Source: an uncultured Verrucomicrobiota bacterium (GTDB taxonomy: Bacteria > Verrucomicrobiota > Verrucomicrobiia > Opitutales > Intestinicryptomonadaceae). From it: a stretch of 64,000 nt of DNA. Positions 1 to 7,164 of the stretch are shown piece by piece. Every line of letters begins with the position of its first letter. Position 1 is the stretch's first letter. The notes beneath the pieces are model-generated. The model searched no databases and was not told where the DNA came from. It saw nothing but the letters and a program-made list of their open reading frames with translations. The stretch covers positions 51,131-115,130 of the forward strand of contig CASFDK010000006.1 in NCBI GenBank assembly GCA_949293415.1. The letters run 5' to 3'. Both the position numbers and the translations under genes were made by a program.

Positions 1-1247
1 TCCCACGAATCGCGCCAACGTATAACAGGCAGACCGTTCTCCCACTCGACAGGAAGGAAAATATAACGTCCGTCTATGGCGTCCTCGGGCAGCCATCTGT
101 CGCCCACATAAATGAACGCGTCCTTTTTGCCCTGAACGGGGATGACATACGTGCTCTGCGAGCGGAAAGTCGTGTCGGCTTTCGCCTCGGGATAGGTTCT
201 GTCCGCCTTTTGCCCAGTCCCCCTGCACGGGTTGCCAAGCTCCTTCCATTCGCCCAACATCGAATCGGCAACATTCAGCCTGCCGGGGTTCGGACGCCAA
301 CCCGTGCAATACGAGGAGAACATAAAATACTTGCCGTCCTTTTTGAAGACCGCAGGAGCTTCGTTGAGCTTGCCGATTCGCGTACGGATAAACCTGCCCG
401 TGAAGTCGAGGTAGTCGTCCGTAAGCTCGTGGATGTGGAGCGTGCCGTTTTCTTCGGAGGCGGTTATCAGATACGCTTTTTCGTCGTCGTCGACAAACAC
501 GGTCATATCGCGCGACATCTGCCCGTTGGGGAAGTCGCGCAAAAAGATATGCCCGTCCATAATTTCCGAGCCGTTCATAACGCTCAGTATCTTGTCGGGG
601 TTGTCCCAATTCGGATGTTTTGCGTCGAGCTGGTTGCGGATTGCCTTAAGCTTACCCTCCCAACCGAGCGGATATTTGCCCGCGTTCGGACGAACCGCCT
701 TGAGGAATTTGTAGTCTCCGGCAACGCTGTCGGAAACGGCGATTGCAACCTTTGCGCTGCGGTAGTCGGGACGCTCCCTGTAGATATCGTCGATATCCGT
801 CGATTTTGCCGTCGCGCCCTTCCGCGATTCGAGGTGTACAAACATCACAAACTTGCCCGTCTTTTTGTTGAAGACAACCTTCGGGCGTTCGAGTATCGTG
901 CCCACGATTATCGGCGATTCGGGGTCTTTCGACATCTTCAGCACGATTCCCTCGTCGCGCCAGTTGTAGAGATCGTCCGAGGAGTAGCAGTGGATGCCCA
1001 CAACCGACTTGTTGCCGAGCGTGCCGCCCAGCTTGTGCTCGCCGAACATATAGTATCTGCCGCCGTGGAACAGGAAGCCCGCGCCGTGCGCGTTGACCAC
1101 CCTGCCGTTTGTGTCGAGCAGAACTTTGCCCGACTCGAAGCTCCTGTTTTTTACATAGTCGGCGGAATTTACGCCGCCGAAATTTCCGCCCGCGCATCCG
1201 CAAAGCAGACACGCCGCAGCCCCCCAGCACACAAGATATTTTTTCAT
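1..1247 (-). CDS. GH43-like secreted glycosidase lipoprotein, 3' end outside window
   Basis: The frame is open from ATG at 1247 to base 1, so about 415 N-terminal residues are visible and the C-terminus is missing. The protein starts with a lipoprotein signal with lipobox LCGC (Cys18), so it is probably anchored outside the inner membrane. Recurrent blade-like segments such as GRYYMFGEH, KFVMFVH, SRDMTVFVDDDEKAY and EAPAVFKKDGKYFMFSS are typical of five-bladed GH43 enzymes; the EAP Glu and the RD Asp fit the general acid and pKa-modulating residues of that family. Its start overlaps the pssA stop by one base (TAATG), suggesting translational coupling. Substrate is unknown; GH43 members act on arabinans, xylans and galactans. 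Confidence 0.8.
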   Translation of the reverse strand, partial: MKKYLVCWGAAACLLCGCAGGNFGGVNSADYVKNRSFESGKVLLDTNGRVVNAHGAGFLFHGGRYYMFGEHKLGGTLGNKSVVGIHCYSSDDLYNWRDEGIVLKMSKDPESPIIVGTILERPKVVFNKKTGKFVMFVHLESRKGATAKSTDIDDIYRERPDYRSAKVAIAVSDSVAGDYKFLKAVRPNAGKYPLGWEGKLKAIRNQLDAKHPNWDNPDKILSVMNGSEIMDGHIFLRDFPNGQMSRDMTVFVDDDEKAYLITASEENGTLHIHELTDDYLDFTGRFIRTRIGKLNEAPAVFKKDGKYFMFSSYCTGWRPNPGRLNVADSMLGEWKELGNPCRGTGQKADRTYPEAKADTTFRSQSTYVIPVQGKKDAFIYVGDRWLPEDAIDGRYIFLPVEWENGLPVIRWRDSW

Positions 1248-2155
1248 TATTTTTTACGCAGTTTTTTGAATTTGTACGAAATTATTTTCAGACCGCGCGG
1301 CAGATATTTTAGCGGCGCGTAGAAAACATAGGTCAAAAAGAGAATCGCGAAACTGTATTCGCGCAACAGTATGATGAGCACAATCGATATAATCAACGCC
1401 ACGAACGAGCGGAAGCGCATACTCGCAGTCCAACTGACGTGCTTGAACGACGGATACGGAATGTTGCTTATCATAAGCCACGCGATAAGAAGCATCAGCG
1501 GTATCAGGAGAATCGGAATGATTCCCTGCAGGTCGAGGCTGAGCATCGTAAGGGCAATCGACGCGACCGTGCCCGCCGCGGCGGGTGCGGGCAATCCCGA
1601 AAAGTAGTCGCCGTTCTCGTACTTTTCGTGTCCCAAAATGTACGGATTCGTCAAAACGTTGAAACGCCCCAAGCGTATCGCCGCGCAAAGCATATAGATA
1701 AATCCGATAAGCCAACCCGTATTTTTCAGAAGGTTCGAATACGAATCCTTCATCCCCTCAATCGGCTGGAGGACGAGGAAGAACATCAGCAGGCACGGAG
1801 CCATCCCGAACGAAACGCTGTCGGCGAGCGAGTCGAACTCCTTGCCGAAAAGCGATGTCTTGCCGCTAAGACGCGCCACGCGCCCGTCGAGAGCGTCGCA
1901 AAAGCACGATGCCAGTATGCAGAGAATCGCAAGCAGATAGTAGCCCGTTGCGGTCGAGGTTATGTTGCTGTTCTGCGTTATCAGCGCGGCTACCTGATTG
2001 ACCGACTCTCCCGCCGACTGCGCGTTGAACTTTCCCTGTATGCAAAGGATGATGGAAAGAAAACCGAAAAACAGATTTCCCGCCGTAAACGTGTTCGGCA
2101 GAATGTAGATTTTGCTCTCCTGATGGACGTTTTTCTTGATGTTTGGGGTGTTCAT
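1247..2155 (-). CDS. pssA: CDP-diacylglycerol--serine O-phosphatidyltransferase
   Basis: This membrane enzyme makes phosphatidylserine from CDP-diacylglycerol and serine, the precursor of phosphatidylethanolamine. The CDP-alcohol phosphotransferase signature DG-x2-AR-x8-G-x3-D-x3-D is complete: D90, G91, A94, R95, G104, D108 and D112. Several hydrophobic spans follow. At 302 residues it is slightly longer than many PssA proteins; a Ser/Gln/Thr-rich insert lies at about residues 44-70 before the second membrane span. Its ATG overlaps the stop of the upstream RelE-like gene (ATGA), and its stop overlaps the GH43-like start, so the three genes form one tightly coupled minus-strand operon. Confidence 0.92.
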   Translation of the reverse strand: MNTPNIKKNVHQESKIYILPNTFTAGNLFFGFLSIILCIQGKFNAQSAGESVNQVAALITQNSNITSTATGYYLLAILCILASCFCDALDGRVARLSGKTSLFGKEFDSLADSVSFGMAPCLLMFFLVLQPIEGMKDSYSNLLKNTGWLIGFIYMLCAAIRLGRFNVLTNPYILGHEKYENGDYFSGLPAPAAAGTVASIALTMLSLDLQGIIPILLIPLMLLIAWLMISNIPYPSFKHVSWTASMRFRSFVALIISIVLIILLREYSFAILFLTYVFYAPLKYLPRGLKIISYKFKKLRKK

Positions 2156-2508
2156 TTTTTTAACGATTCCAAATAACGCCAGAAATTGTCCTCCTGCTCG
2201 AACATCGTTTCCTCCTTGAAGGGAAGCTTGAAGCGGAAGACGAAATCGGCAAGCGTGTGCTGGTGCAAAATATAGTGGGCGTGGAGCGTCTGCGTGTCTT
2301 CGAGCAGTTCGAAGTATATGCGGTAGTCTCCCGTTCTGAGCCTGTAGTAGACCTTCGAGCCCCTGTGGATTTTGCCGATTTCGGGCAACCCGCCCTCGAG
2401 TTGCTCGGATGTCAATGCCCCGAACGATTCGATGATTTCGAGTTGCGAGAGCTTGTCGAGCTTGTTTAGCTCCGACATACTCTGGTCGCTGAACGTAACC
2501 TGATACAT
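2152..2508 (-). CDS. RelE/ParE-fold small protein upstream of pssA
   Basis: A 118-residue protein with the pattern of the RelE/ParE fold: an N-terminal strand (YQVTFSDQ), a helical pair, then the strand motifs KVYYRLRTGDYRIYFEL and LHAHYILH. RelE-type proteins are usually mRNA interferases, but no antitoxin gene is adjacent and the gene is translationally coupled to pssA through a 4-base overlap. It also carries a C-terminal extension (about residues 90-118) that small toxins lack. A housekeeping or regulatory role is therefore as likely as a toxin role. The fold call is by motif only. Confidence 0.65.
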   Translation of the reverse strand: MYQVTFSDQSMSELNKLDKLSQLEIIESFGALTSEQLEGGLPEIGKIHRGSKVYYRLRTGDYRIYFELLEDTQTLHAHYILHQHTLADFVFRFKLPFKEETMFEQEDNFWRYLESLKK

Positions 2509-2624
2509 AATTTTTAAGTTAGACCCCGAGTTTTACGCGCGTTGCCGTTTTTTTTCAAACAAAATATATCGTCCGAAACTTTTGAAGACGGCACGCGTTT
2601 TAATTCGATGAAAGGCAAATGACA

Positions 2625-3269
2625 ATGAAGAAATTTTTGATACTCCCAATAATCGCCCTCTTCGCGGCGAATTTTGCAATCGCGCAAGACGCCCCCAAAA
2701 CGCCGAAGGGCGGCAAAGAGATCGGCGCGTTTTCAAAGCTCGACCCCGAAACGCGCATCCAGCTGATGAAGCGTTTCGACAAAAACGGCGACGGTAGGCT
2801 CGATGCCGAAGAGCGAAAGACAGCAATCGAGGCGATGAAAGACAAAGTCGCCGACTTGGAGGACCTGCGCCGCAAACACGTCGACGACGTAATGAAACGC
2901 TTCGACAAAGACGGCGACAGCAAACTCGACAAAACCGAAATGGCGGAATTTCTCGAAGAGCAGCGCAAGATGTTCAACGAACAACGCCGCCGAATTGGTC
3001 CGCGCAAAAACTTCAAACTCCCCAAGGAGGTGCTCGCAAAATTCGACAAAGACGGCGACGGAAAACTCAACGCCGAAGAGCGCAGGTCAATGTTCGAAGA
3101 CGCACGCCAACGCCGCGCCAACCTCATAAAGAAATACGACAAGGACGGCGACGGAGTGCTCAACGATGCCGAACGCGAAGAGCTAATCAAAGACCCCGAA
3201 GTCAAGGATATGATGAAAAGAATGCTCTCGCGCCCCTTCCCGCCGCCGCCCCCGCAAAACAGGGATTAA
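2625..3269 (+). CDS. Secreted EF-hand calcium-binding protein
   Basis: After a Sec signal peptide (MKKFLILPIIALFAANFAIAQ) there are four EF-hand loops: DKNGDGRLDAEE, DKDGDSKLDKTE, DKDGDGKLNAEE and DKDGDGVLNDAE. All keep Asp at positions 1, 3 and 5 of the loop except the second, which has Ser at position 6 instead of Gly. The C-terminus is a Pro-rich tail. An ATG at 2619 is also in frame, but AAAGG at 2611-2615 is only 3 bases from it and 9 from the ATG at 2625, so 2625 is preferred. It is probably a periplasmic or exported calcium-binding protein of unknown role. Confidence 0.85.
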   Translation: MKKFLILPIIALFAANFAIAQDAPKTPKGGKEIGAFSKLDPETRIQLMKRFDKNGDGRLDAEERKTAIEAMKDKVADLEDLRRKHVDDVMKRFDKDGDSKLDKTEMAEFLEEQRKMFNEQRRRIGPRKNFKLPKEVLAKFDKDGDGKLNAEERRSMFEDARQRRANLIKKYDKDGDGVLNDAEREELIKDPEVKDMMKRMLSRPFPPPPPQNRD

Positions 3270-3291
3270 TCAAGTCGACAACGAAAATTTC

Positions 3292-3328
3292 GGGTTTGTT
3301 CCGTTTTGCGGGCAAACCCTTTTCTTTT
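3292..3328 (+). terminator. Rho-independent terminator after the EF-hand gene
   Basis: GGGTTTG (3292-3298) pairs with CAAACCC (3313-3319), followed by TTTTCTTTT. It starts 22 bases after the stop codon. Confidence 0.7.
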
Positions 3329-3353
3329 GTCGATATACCGCCGTTTTGAAGAC

Positions 3354-3382
3354 AAAAAAAACGCGACACTCTCTCCGTCGCG
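3354..3382 (-). terminator. Terminator of the toxin-antitoxin operon
   Basis: Read on the minus strand, CGCGAC pairs with GTCGCG (3362-3367 with 3377-3382) and is followed by eight T. It lies 51 bases beyond the toxin stop. Confidence 0.7.
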
Positions 3383-3432
3383 AAATAGCCCTATCTGTCG
3401 TATGAAAAATACAAGACGGCAGAGCGTAAAAA

Positions 3433-3702
3433 TTACTCGTAGTGAGTCCACATCCTGAGGACTTTCACAACTTTTTCTTCGGCGTAAACCTGATAGACAA
3501 GGCGGTGTTGGATATTTATCCGTCGGGAATACGCGCCAGTCAAATCGCCCACCAACGCTTCGAACGGGGGCGGATTTTGGAACGGGTTAACCTCCAAAAT
3601 CGCAAGCAGATTTTGCGCTTTTTCTTTCAACCCGCTCGAGGCAATCTTTTTTGCGTCCTTTCGGGCTTGCGCGGTGTAAACCAACTCGAACATTGCTACC
3701 AA
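3433..3702 (-). CDS. Txe/YoeB family toxin
   Basis: An 86-89 residue protein of the YoeB/Txe branch of RelE-fold ribosome-dependent mRNA interferases. Recognisable motifs are the N-terminal FELVYTAQARKDAKK, NPFQNPPPFEALVGDL, the core YSRRINIQHRLVYQV and the C-terminal KVLRMWTHYE; the family's catalytic Glu and C-terminal His-Tyr are present (EALVGDL and HYE). Translation may start at 3702, overlapping the antitoxin stop by 7 bases, or at the internal ATG at 3693. It sits directly downstream of a Phd/YefM antitoxin. It should block translation when the antitoxin is degraded. Confidence 0.85.
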   Translation of the reverse strand: MVAMFELVYTAQARKDAKKIASSGLKEKAQNLLAILEVNPFQNPPPFEALVGDLTGAYSRRINIQHRLVYQVYAEEKVVKVLRMWTHYE

Positions 3703-3938
3703 CTAAGCTTTTTGGAGCATTTGGAAATCGGCGTTTTCATACCCTTTTTGATGGATTCGCCCATCCCCTTTATCGAGTTAAGATACAGCGTCTCCTGTAT
3801 GGCGTTCCAGTCGGATTCGGACACCATAACGGCGTTTGCGCGCTTGCCCGTAATTACGACGGGCGTGGAGGTTTCGGCAACCTCGTCGATAAGCGAGTAG
3901 AGCCTTTTCCTTGCAAAGGTAGAAGATATTGCGGTCAT
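3696..3938 (-). CDS. Phd/YefM family antitoxin
   Basis: An 80-residue antitoxin with the typical N-terminal DNA-binding half (residues 1-50; FARKRLYSLIDEVAET, VVITGKRANAVMVSESDW). The C-terminal half, which would wrap the toxin, is less conserved. GGATT lies upstream of the ATG. It is the first gene of the operon, and the inverted repeat at 3964-3981 upstream is the expected autoregulatory operator. Confidence 0.87.
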   Translation of the reverse strand: MTAISSTFARKRLYSLIDEVAETSTPVVITGKRANAVMVSESDWNAIQETLYLNSIKGMGESIKKGMKTPISKCSKKLSW

Positions 3939-3963
3939 AGTAATCCTTTCTTTCGATTATCAC

Positions 3964-3981
3964 CGTACGCGATTGCGTACG
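3964..3981 (-). promoter_or_regulatory. Inverted-repeat operator in the toxin-antitoxin promoter
   Basis: Perfect 7-bp arms CGTACGC and GCGTACG are separated by GATT. A TTGACA -35 box lies at 3991-3986 on the minus strand, so the palindrome lies between it and the start codon and overlaps the likely spacer. YefM/Phd antitoxins usually bind such sites; binding here is inferred. Confidence 0.6.
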
Positions 3982-4033
3982 TTTTTGTCAAGAATATTAT
4001 CGGAACAATTCCCGATTGCCGAAATGCCCCCTT

Positions 4034-4071
4034 AAAACAGAGACATCCCGAACCGTTCGGTTCGGGATGTC
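4034..4071 (-). terminator. Strong hairpin after the Bax inhibitor-1 gene
   Basis: A perfect 13-bp stem (4042-4054 with 4059-4071) with loop GTTC lies 88 bases past the stop of the minus-strand membrane-protein gene. A short TTTT follows in that direction, so termination is plausible but not certain. Confidence 0.5.
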
Positions 4072-4158
4072 GCCTACTATCACTACTGTCGGCCTGCGCC
4101 GTGGGGAAATTTTCCGCTACAGACTTTTCATCGACCCGTTGCGGAAAAACTTAAATTT

Positions 4159-4863
4159 CTACCGTCTGCTGTTCAACAGAATCTGCAAAATATACCAAAA
4201 CAGCATCGCTATCGAGGCAAACAACCCCAACGCCGCCGCAACATACTGGTTTTCGCCATAACGGTAGATTGTCGCACCGGTCTGGTATAGCACCGCAACC
4301 GTCGCAAAGCCCGCCATCGCAAGAGAGAACCACAATCCCAACTGCCATCCGAAAATCAGGGCGCAAACTATCACACCGAGCGACACGAAAAAGCCCATCG
4401 ACAAAAACGCCCCCAAGAACGAGAAGTCTTTGCCCGTCAGGAAAACGACCGCCGTCAGACCGCCGACAAGGGAAAGCGTGAGAATCGCCGCCTGTCCGAT
4501 TGTGTCGGGCGCGATTGCATTCGCCAAGAGCAGAAGCGGCAGAAACACGACAGCCTCCGCCGCCACGTAAAGATACAATCCCGCATACTGTTTGCCTATC
4601 GAAGAGGGCTGCAACGCCCAAGTGTTCGCAAGCCACGAAATCCCCATAAAGGCGAAAAGCACGACAAGCCAGTTGCGCCCCGAAACCATCGTCTGCGCAA
4701 GCTCTATCGCGGGCTGCCATTGCATCAGAAGCCCCTCGATTCCGATAAAGACGAGAATCGCCAACGCCAAATTGAAATATGTTTTTTTGAGAAAAACCGC
4801 GCGCGATGCCGACCGCTCGGCATTGCCCAAAAACGAAGCTCCGCAAGCATCCCTGTTTTCCAT
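4159..4863 (-). CDS. Bax inhibitor-1/YccA family membrane protein
   Basis: A 234-residue protein with a polar N-terminal tail and seven hydrophobic spans, beginning with YFNLALAILVFIGIEGLL and ending IAMLFWYILQILL. The pattern, including the small-residue-rich central spans and a Tyr/Gly-rich loop before the last two helices, fits the BI-1/YccA (TMBIM) family. Bacterial members are inner-membrane calcium-leak or protease-modulating proteins. The frame continues upstream, but the ATG at 4863 preceded by GGAAT is chosen because the longer version adds a non-hydrophobic, repeat-derived leader. Confidence 0.75.
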   Translation of the reverse strand: MENRDACGASFLGNAERSASRAVFLKKTYFNLALAILVFIGIEGLLMQWQPAIELAQTMVSGRNWLVVLFAFMGISWLANTWALQPSSIGKQYAGLYLYVAAEAVVFLPLLLLANAIAPDTIGQAAILTLSLVGGLTAVVFLTGKDFSFLGAFLSMGFFVSLGVIVCALIFGWQLGLWFSLAMAGFATVAVLYQTGATIYRYGENQYVAAALGLFASIAMLFWYILQILLNSRR

Positions 4864-4923
4864 AAAAAGTATTCCTTTCAATAATATTCTTGTGAAATAA
4901 AAACGCCGTAATATTAACGGAAA

Positions 4924-4958
4924 AACAATGGAAAATGAAAGAGAAAAATTGGAATTCG
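4924..4958 (+). repeat. 35-bp direct repeat, upstream copy of the rph start
   Basis: Bases 4924-4958 are identical to 5144-5178, which contain the first codons of rph. The upstream copy is preceded by GGA seven bases before its ATG at 4928. It now opens a 38-codon reading frame that ends at TAA 5042-5044 inside the hairpin element. Confidence 0.85.
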
Positions 4959-4991
4959 AATTTTCCGCGCGCGGCGACGCCGCGCTGCTTA

Positions 4992-5112
4992 GGCTTGTCA
5001 AATCGGGCTTCAGAGGGTGGCTTTGGGGTTCGACGGCGATGTAAGCGTATTCGACATACGTGTCATTGCCGACGAAAACCGAAACGCCCTATCAAGCCGG
5101 ATTTCACAAGCC
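4992..5112. repeat. Hairpin-forming repeat element, copy A
   Basis: GGCTTGTCAAATCGGGCTT (4992-5010) and AAGCCGGATTTCACAAGCC (5094-5112) are imperfect terminal inverted repeats (17 of 19). The interior is also self-complementary around TAAGCGTAT and CATACGTGTCAT. The same core recurs at 6385-6411 and 6517-6543. It has no coding capacity of its own, like a small MITE or REP-type element. It lies between the two copies of the rph 5' end. Confidence 0.75.
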
Positions 5113-5143
5113 CAAATACAAACTCGAGATATGCCTTATTTGC

Positions 5144-5178
5144 AACAATGGAAAATGAAAGAGAAAAATTGGAATTCG
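5144..5178 (+). repeat. 35-bp direct repeat, downstream copy at the true rph start
   Basis: Identical to 4924-4958 with a period of 220 bases. It carries the ATG at 5148 that opens rph. The bases before this copy (TATTTGCAAC) show no Shine-Dalgarno match, unlike those before the upstream copy. Confidence 0.85.
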
Positions 5179-5903
5179 CCCGCTCCGACGGAAGAGCCTG
5201 CGATCAAACCCGCCCCATAAAATTCGAAACGTCAGTAGCCCCCAACGCCACGGGTTCGGTACTCGTTTCGTTCGGCAACACAAAAGTCATCTGCGCGGCG
5301 ACGGCAGAAAAGCGTCTCCCCGCTTGGATGAACACCCTCACCCCGCCCAAAGGCTGGATTAGCGCGGAATACTCAATGCTGCCCTACTCCACACTCTCGC
5401 GCAAACAACGCGCATCGTCGGCGGGCAAGGTAGACGGACGCTCGGTCGAAATCCAGCGGCTCATTGGACGCTCAATCCGCGCAGTCGCCGACCTCGAAAA
5501 AATCGCGGGAATCACAATCTGGCTCGACTGCGACGTTCTGCAGGCAGACGGCGGCACGCGTACCGCGTCGATTAGCGGCGCATACGTTGCCGCAAAACTC
5601 GCCGTAAAAAAACTGCTCGCTTCGGGCGACATCGCCGAAGACCCGTTCCGCGACTCGGTGGCGGCAATAAGCGTAGGTGTGTGCGACGGCAAAACCGTCC
5701 TTGACCTTCCGTACGAAGAAGACAAAGACGCGGAAGTAGACGCGAACATCGTTATGACGGGGTCGGGGAAATTCGTCGAAATTCAGGCAAGCGGCGAAGA
5801 AGCCGTCTTCGACGACTCCCAACTTGCGCAATTCCTTTCTCTGGCGAGAATCGGCACGCAAAAAATCGCGAAACTTCAGGAGGAGACAATTAAAAATGGA
5901 TAA
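5148..5903 (+). CDS. rph: Ribonuclease PH
   Basis: A 251-residue phosphorolytic 3'-5' exoribonuclease that trims tRNA 3' ends. Family motifs in order: SDGRACDQTRPI at the N-terminus, GSVLVSFGNTKVICAAT, GWISAEYSMLPYST, the basic segment KVDGRSVEIQRLIGRSIRA, and LDCDVLQADGGTRTASISG. The start at 5148 gives the standard family N-terminus; reading further upstream enters the inserted hairpin element. The next gene overlaps its 3' end by 8 bases. The displaced 5' end means rph may depend on a promoter before 4924 or on the repeat element. Confidence 0.93.
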   Translation: MENEREKLEFARSDGRACDQTRPIKFETSVAPNATGSVLVSFGNTKVICAATAEKRLPAWMNTLTPPKGWISAEYSMLPYSTLSRKQRASSAGKVDGRSVEIQRLIGRSIRAVADLEKIAGITIWLDCDVLQADGGTRTASISGAYVAAKLAVKKLLASGDIAEDPFRDSVAAISVGVCDGKTVLDLPYEEDKDAEVDANIVMTGSGKFVEIQASGEEAVFDDSQLAQFLSLARIGTQKIAKLQEETIKNG

Positions 5904-6207
5904 AATGCGTCAGGCGTTGGAAAGGTTCCGCAATCCGTACTCTTGCGCCCAAACAATCTGGGCGGCATACGGCGGCGGGGACGACAGACTCGACGAAATG
6001 AAAGCCAACAGCGGCGGGCGAGCCCCCGACAATATGTGCGGGGCACTCTACGCCGCGCTGCAAATCCTGCCCGAAGGGAAACGGCGGGAAACCGAAGAAA
6101 AATTCGCAAAACTGGCGGGATCGACAAAATGCCTTGAAATAAAGACGAAATTCAAGACCCCCTGCCAAGACTGCGTAAAATTTGCGGCAACTTTACTCGA
6201 GAAATAA
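5896..6207 (+). CDS. C_GCAxxG_C_C-like small Cys-rich protein
   Basis: A 103-residue protein with Cys at 17, 48, 79, 90 and 93. The spacing (SCAQ, NMCGALYA, KCLEIKTKF and CQDC) matches the C_GCAxxG_C_C putative redox family, whose members are thought to bind a metal or cycle disulfides, usually in anaerobes. Function is not established. AGGAG at 5880-5884 gives a good ribosome-binding site for the ATG at 5896, and the start overlaps rph by 8 bases, so the two are co-translated. Confidence 0.75.
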   Translation: MDKMRQALERFRNPYSCAQTIWAAYGGGDDRLDEMKANSGGRAPDNMCGALYAALQILPEGKRRETEEKFAKLAGSTKCLEIKTKFKTPCQDCVKFAATLLEK

Positions 6208-6225
6208 CGCAACGAAACAGCATTC

Positions 6226-6254
6226 GGCGGCGACATTTCGTTGCCGCCTTTTTT
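6226..6254 (+). terminator. Terminator after the Cys-rich protein gene
   Basis: GGCGGC (6226-6231) pairs with GCCGCC (6243-6248), followed by six T, 19 bases past the stop. Confidence 0.75.
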
Positions 6255-6285
6255 GTGCATTGAAATAACGATAACGCAAATACAC

Positions 6286-6592
6286 AAAAAAGCGAAACGC
6301 AAATATCGCCTGCGGCTTCTCCGCCAACCCTTTAGGCTTGCAAGGTTGGGATGAGATGGGCGGCTTTGCTTTTGAGCGATGATGTAAGCGTATTTAACAT
6401 ACGTGTCATCGTCGTTCAAAAAAGCGAAACGCACATATCGCCCGCGGCTTCTCCGCCAACCCTTTAGGCTTGCGAGGTTGGGATGAGATGGGCGGCTTTG
6501 CTTTTGAACGATGATGTAAGCGTATTTTACATACGTGTCATCGTCGTTCAAAAAAGCGAAACGCACATATCGCCCAACCTCGCAAGCCTAAA
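6286..6592. repeat. 132-bp tandem repeat made of hairpin elements, copies B and C
   Basis: A 132-bp unit starts at 6286, 6418 and (partial) 6550 at exactly equal spacing. Copy C is a complete hairpin element: perfect 20-bp terminal inverted repeats at 6463-6482 and 6573-6592. Its inner arms are also mutually complementary around TAAGCGTAT and ATACGTGTCAT. Copy B starts at 6331, but its right terminus is replaced by the start of the next unit. It is related to copy A at 4992-5112. No transposase is present. Confidence 0.8.
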
Positions 6593-6599
6593 AAAAGAA

Positions 6600-6617
6600 C
6601 GTCCTCTTTCGAGGACG
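6600..6617. other. Short hairpin abutting the repeat array
   Basis: CGTCCTC (6600-6606) and GAGGACG (6611-6617) with loop TTTC. On the minus strand it is followed by TTCTTTTTTT, so it could end transcription entering the repeat array from the right. Confidence 0.4.
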
Positions 6618-7030
6618 CCTTTATTAACCTACTCTACTACTCTTTCCCGAAAAGACATTTTTCAACGCCTTTTCGAAAATTCTTCCGAGAAAAACACAAA
6701 TCCCCTTCGGATTGACATCGGGGCGGTTTTTCGGATTGCGGGAACGATTGTAGCATCTTAATACGCAATTTCCAAACTTTTAAATCGGGTATGTTTGCAA
6801 ATTTAGGTATCAAACGCCGCCCATACAAAACGAAACGGGATTTGTTGTCAACAATTTTATCAGCAAATAAATACAAAACTTGAAACCGCGCGGCTGAAAC
6901 CGCAAAAAAGCGCAGTGCGTAAAAAAAATCGCGATAAGACGGACAAAAATTTTATAAAAATTCCGCAATCGGGGAATGAAATTTGCGCAAATACGGACTC
7001 GTCGCCGCAAAAGAAAAAAATACGAAGAAT
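6618..7030. other. Non-coding AT-rich stretch between the repeat array and rpsB
   Basis: No convincing gene was found on either strand. The region is rich in A-tracts, especially 6890-7020, and contains a TTGACA at about 6713. It probably carries upstream promoter sequence for rpsB-tsf. Confidence 0.5.
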
Positions 7031-7059
7031 TTGCTTGCACGACGGTTAGTTATGATATT
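7031..7059 (+). promoter_or_regulatory. Candidate rpsB-tsf promoter
   Basis: TTGCTT (7031-7036), a 17-bp spacer and GATATT (7054-7059). The predicted transcript has a leader of about 100 bases containing a small stem (TTTGC-TAAA-GCAAA near 7134-7147) just before the ribosome-binding site, a possible site for autoregulation by S2. Confidence 0.5.
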
Positions 7060-7164
7060 CCATGGAACGCTTTCTGACAATCGCACGGTGTGGTTGTCGA
7101 TAAAATCAACCTCAAATATGATAATATCCCAGGTTTGCTAAAGCAAATACGGAGCAATAAAACT

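Noticed and set aside
210..1322. 370-codon plus-strand frame at the left edge
   Set aside because: It is the reverse of the GH43-like gene, which runs off the window and has a lipoprotein signal and family motifs.
6048..6566. Minus-strand open frame of 172 codons with a 44-residue peptide repeat (FAFLNDDDTYVKYAY)
   Set aside because: The repeat is the reverse reading of the 132-bp hairpin array, whose period is a multiple of three; the frame then runs antisense into the Cys-rich gene. It is not a gene.
6286..6592. Evenly spaced repeats resembling a CRISPR array
   Set aside because: The units are directly tandem with no variable spacers, and no cas genes lie nearby.
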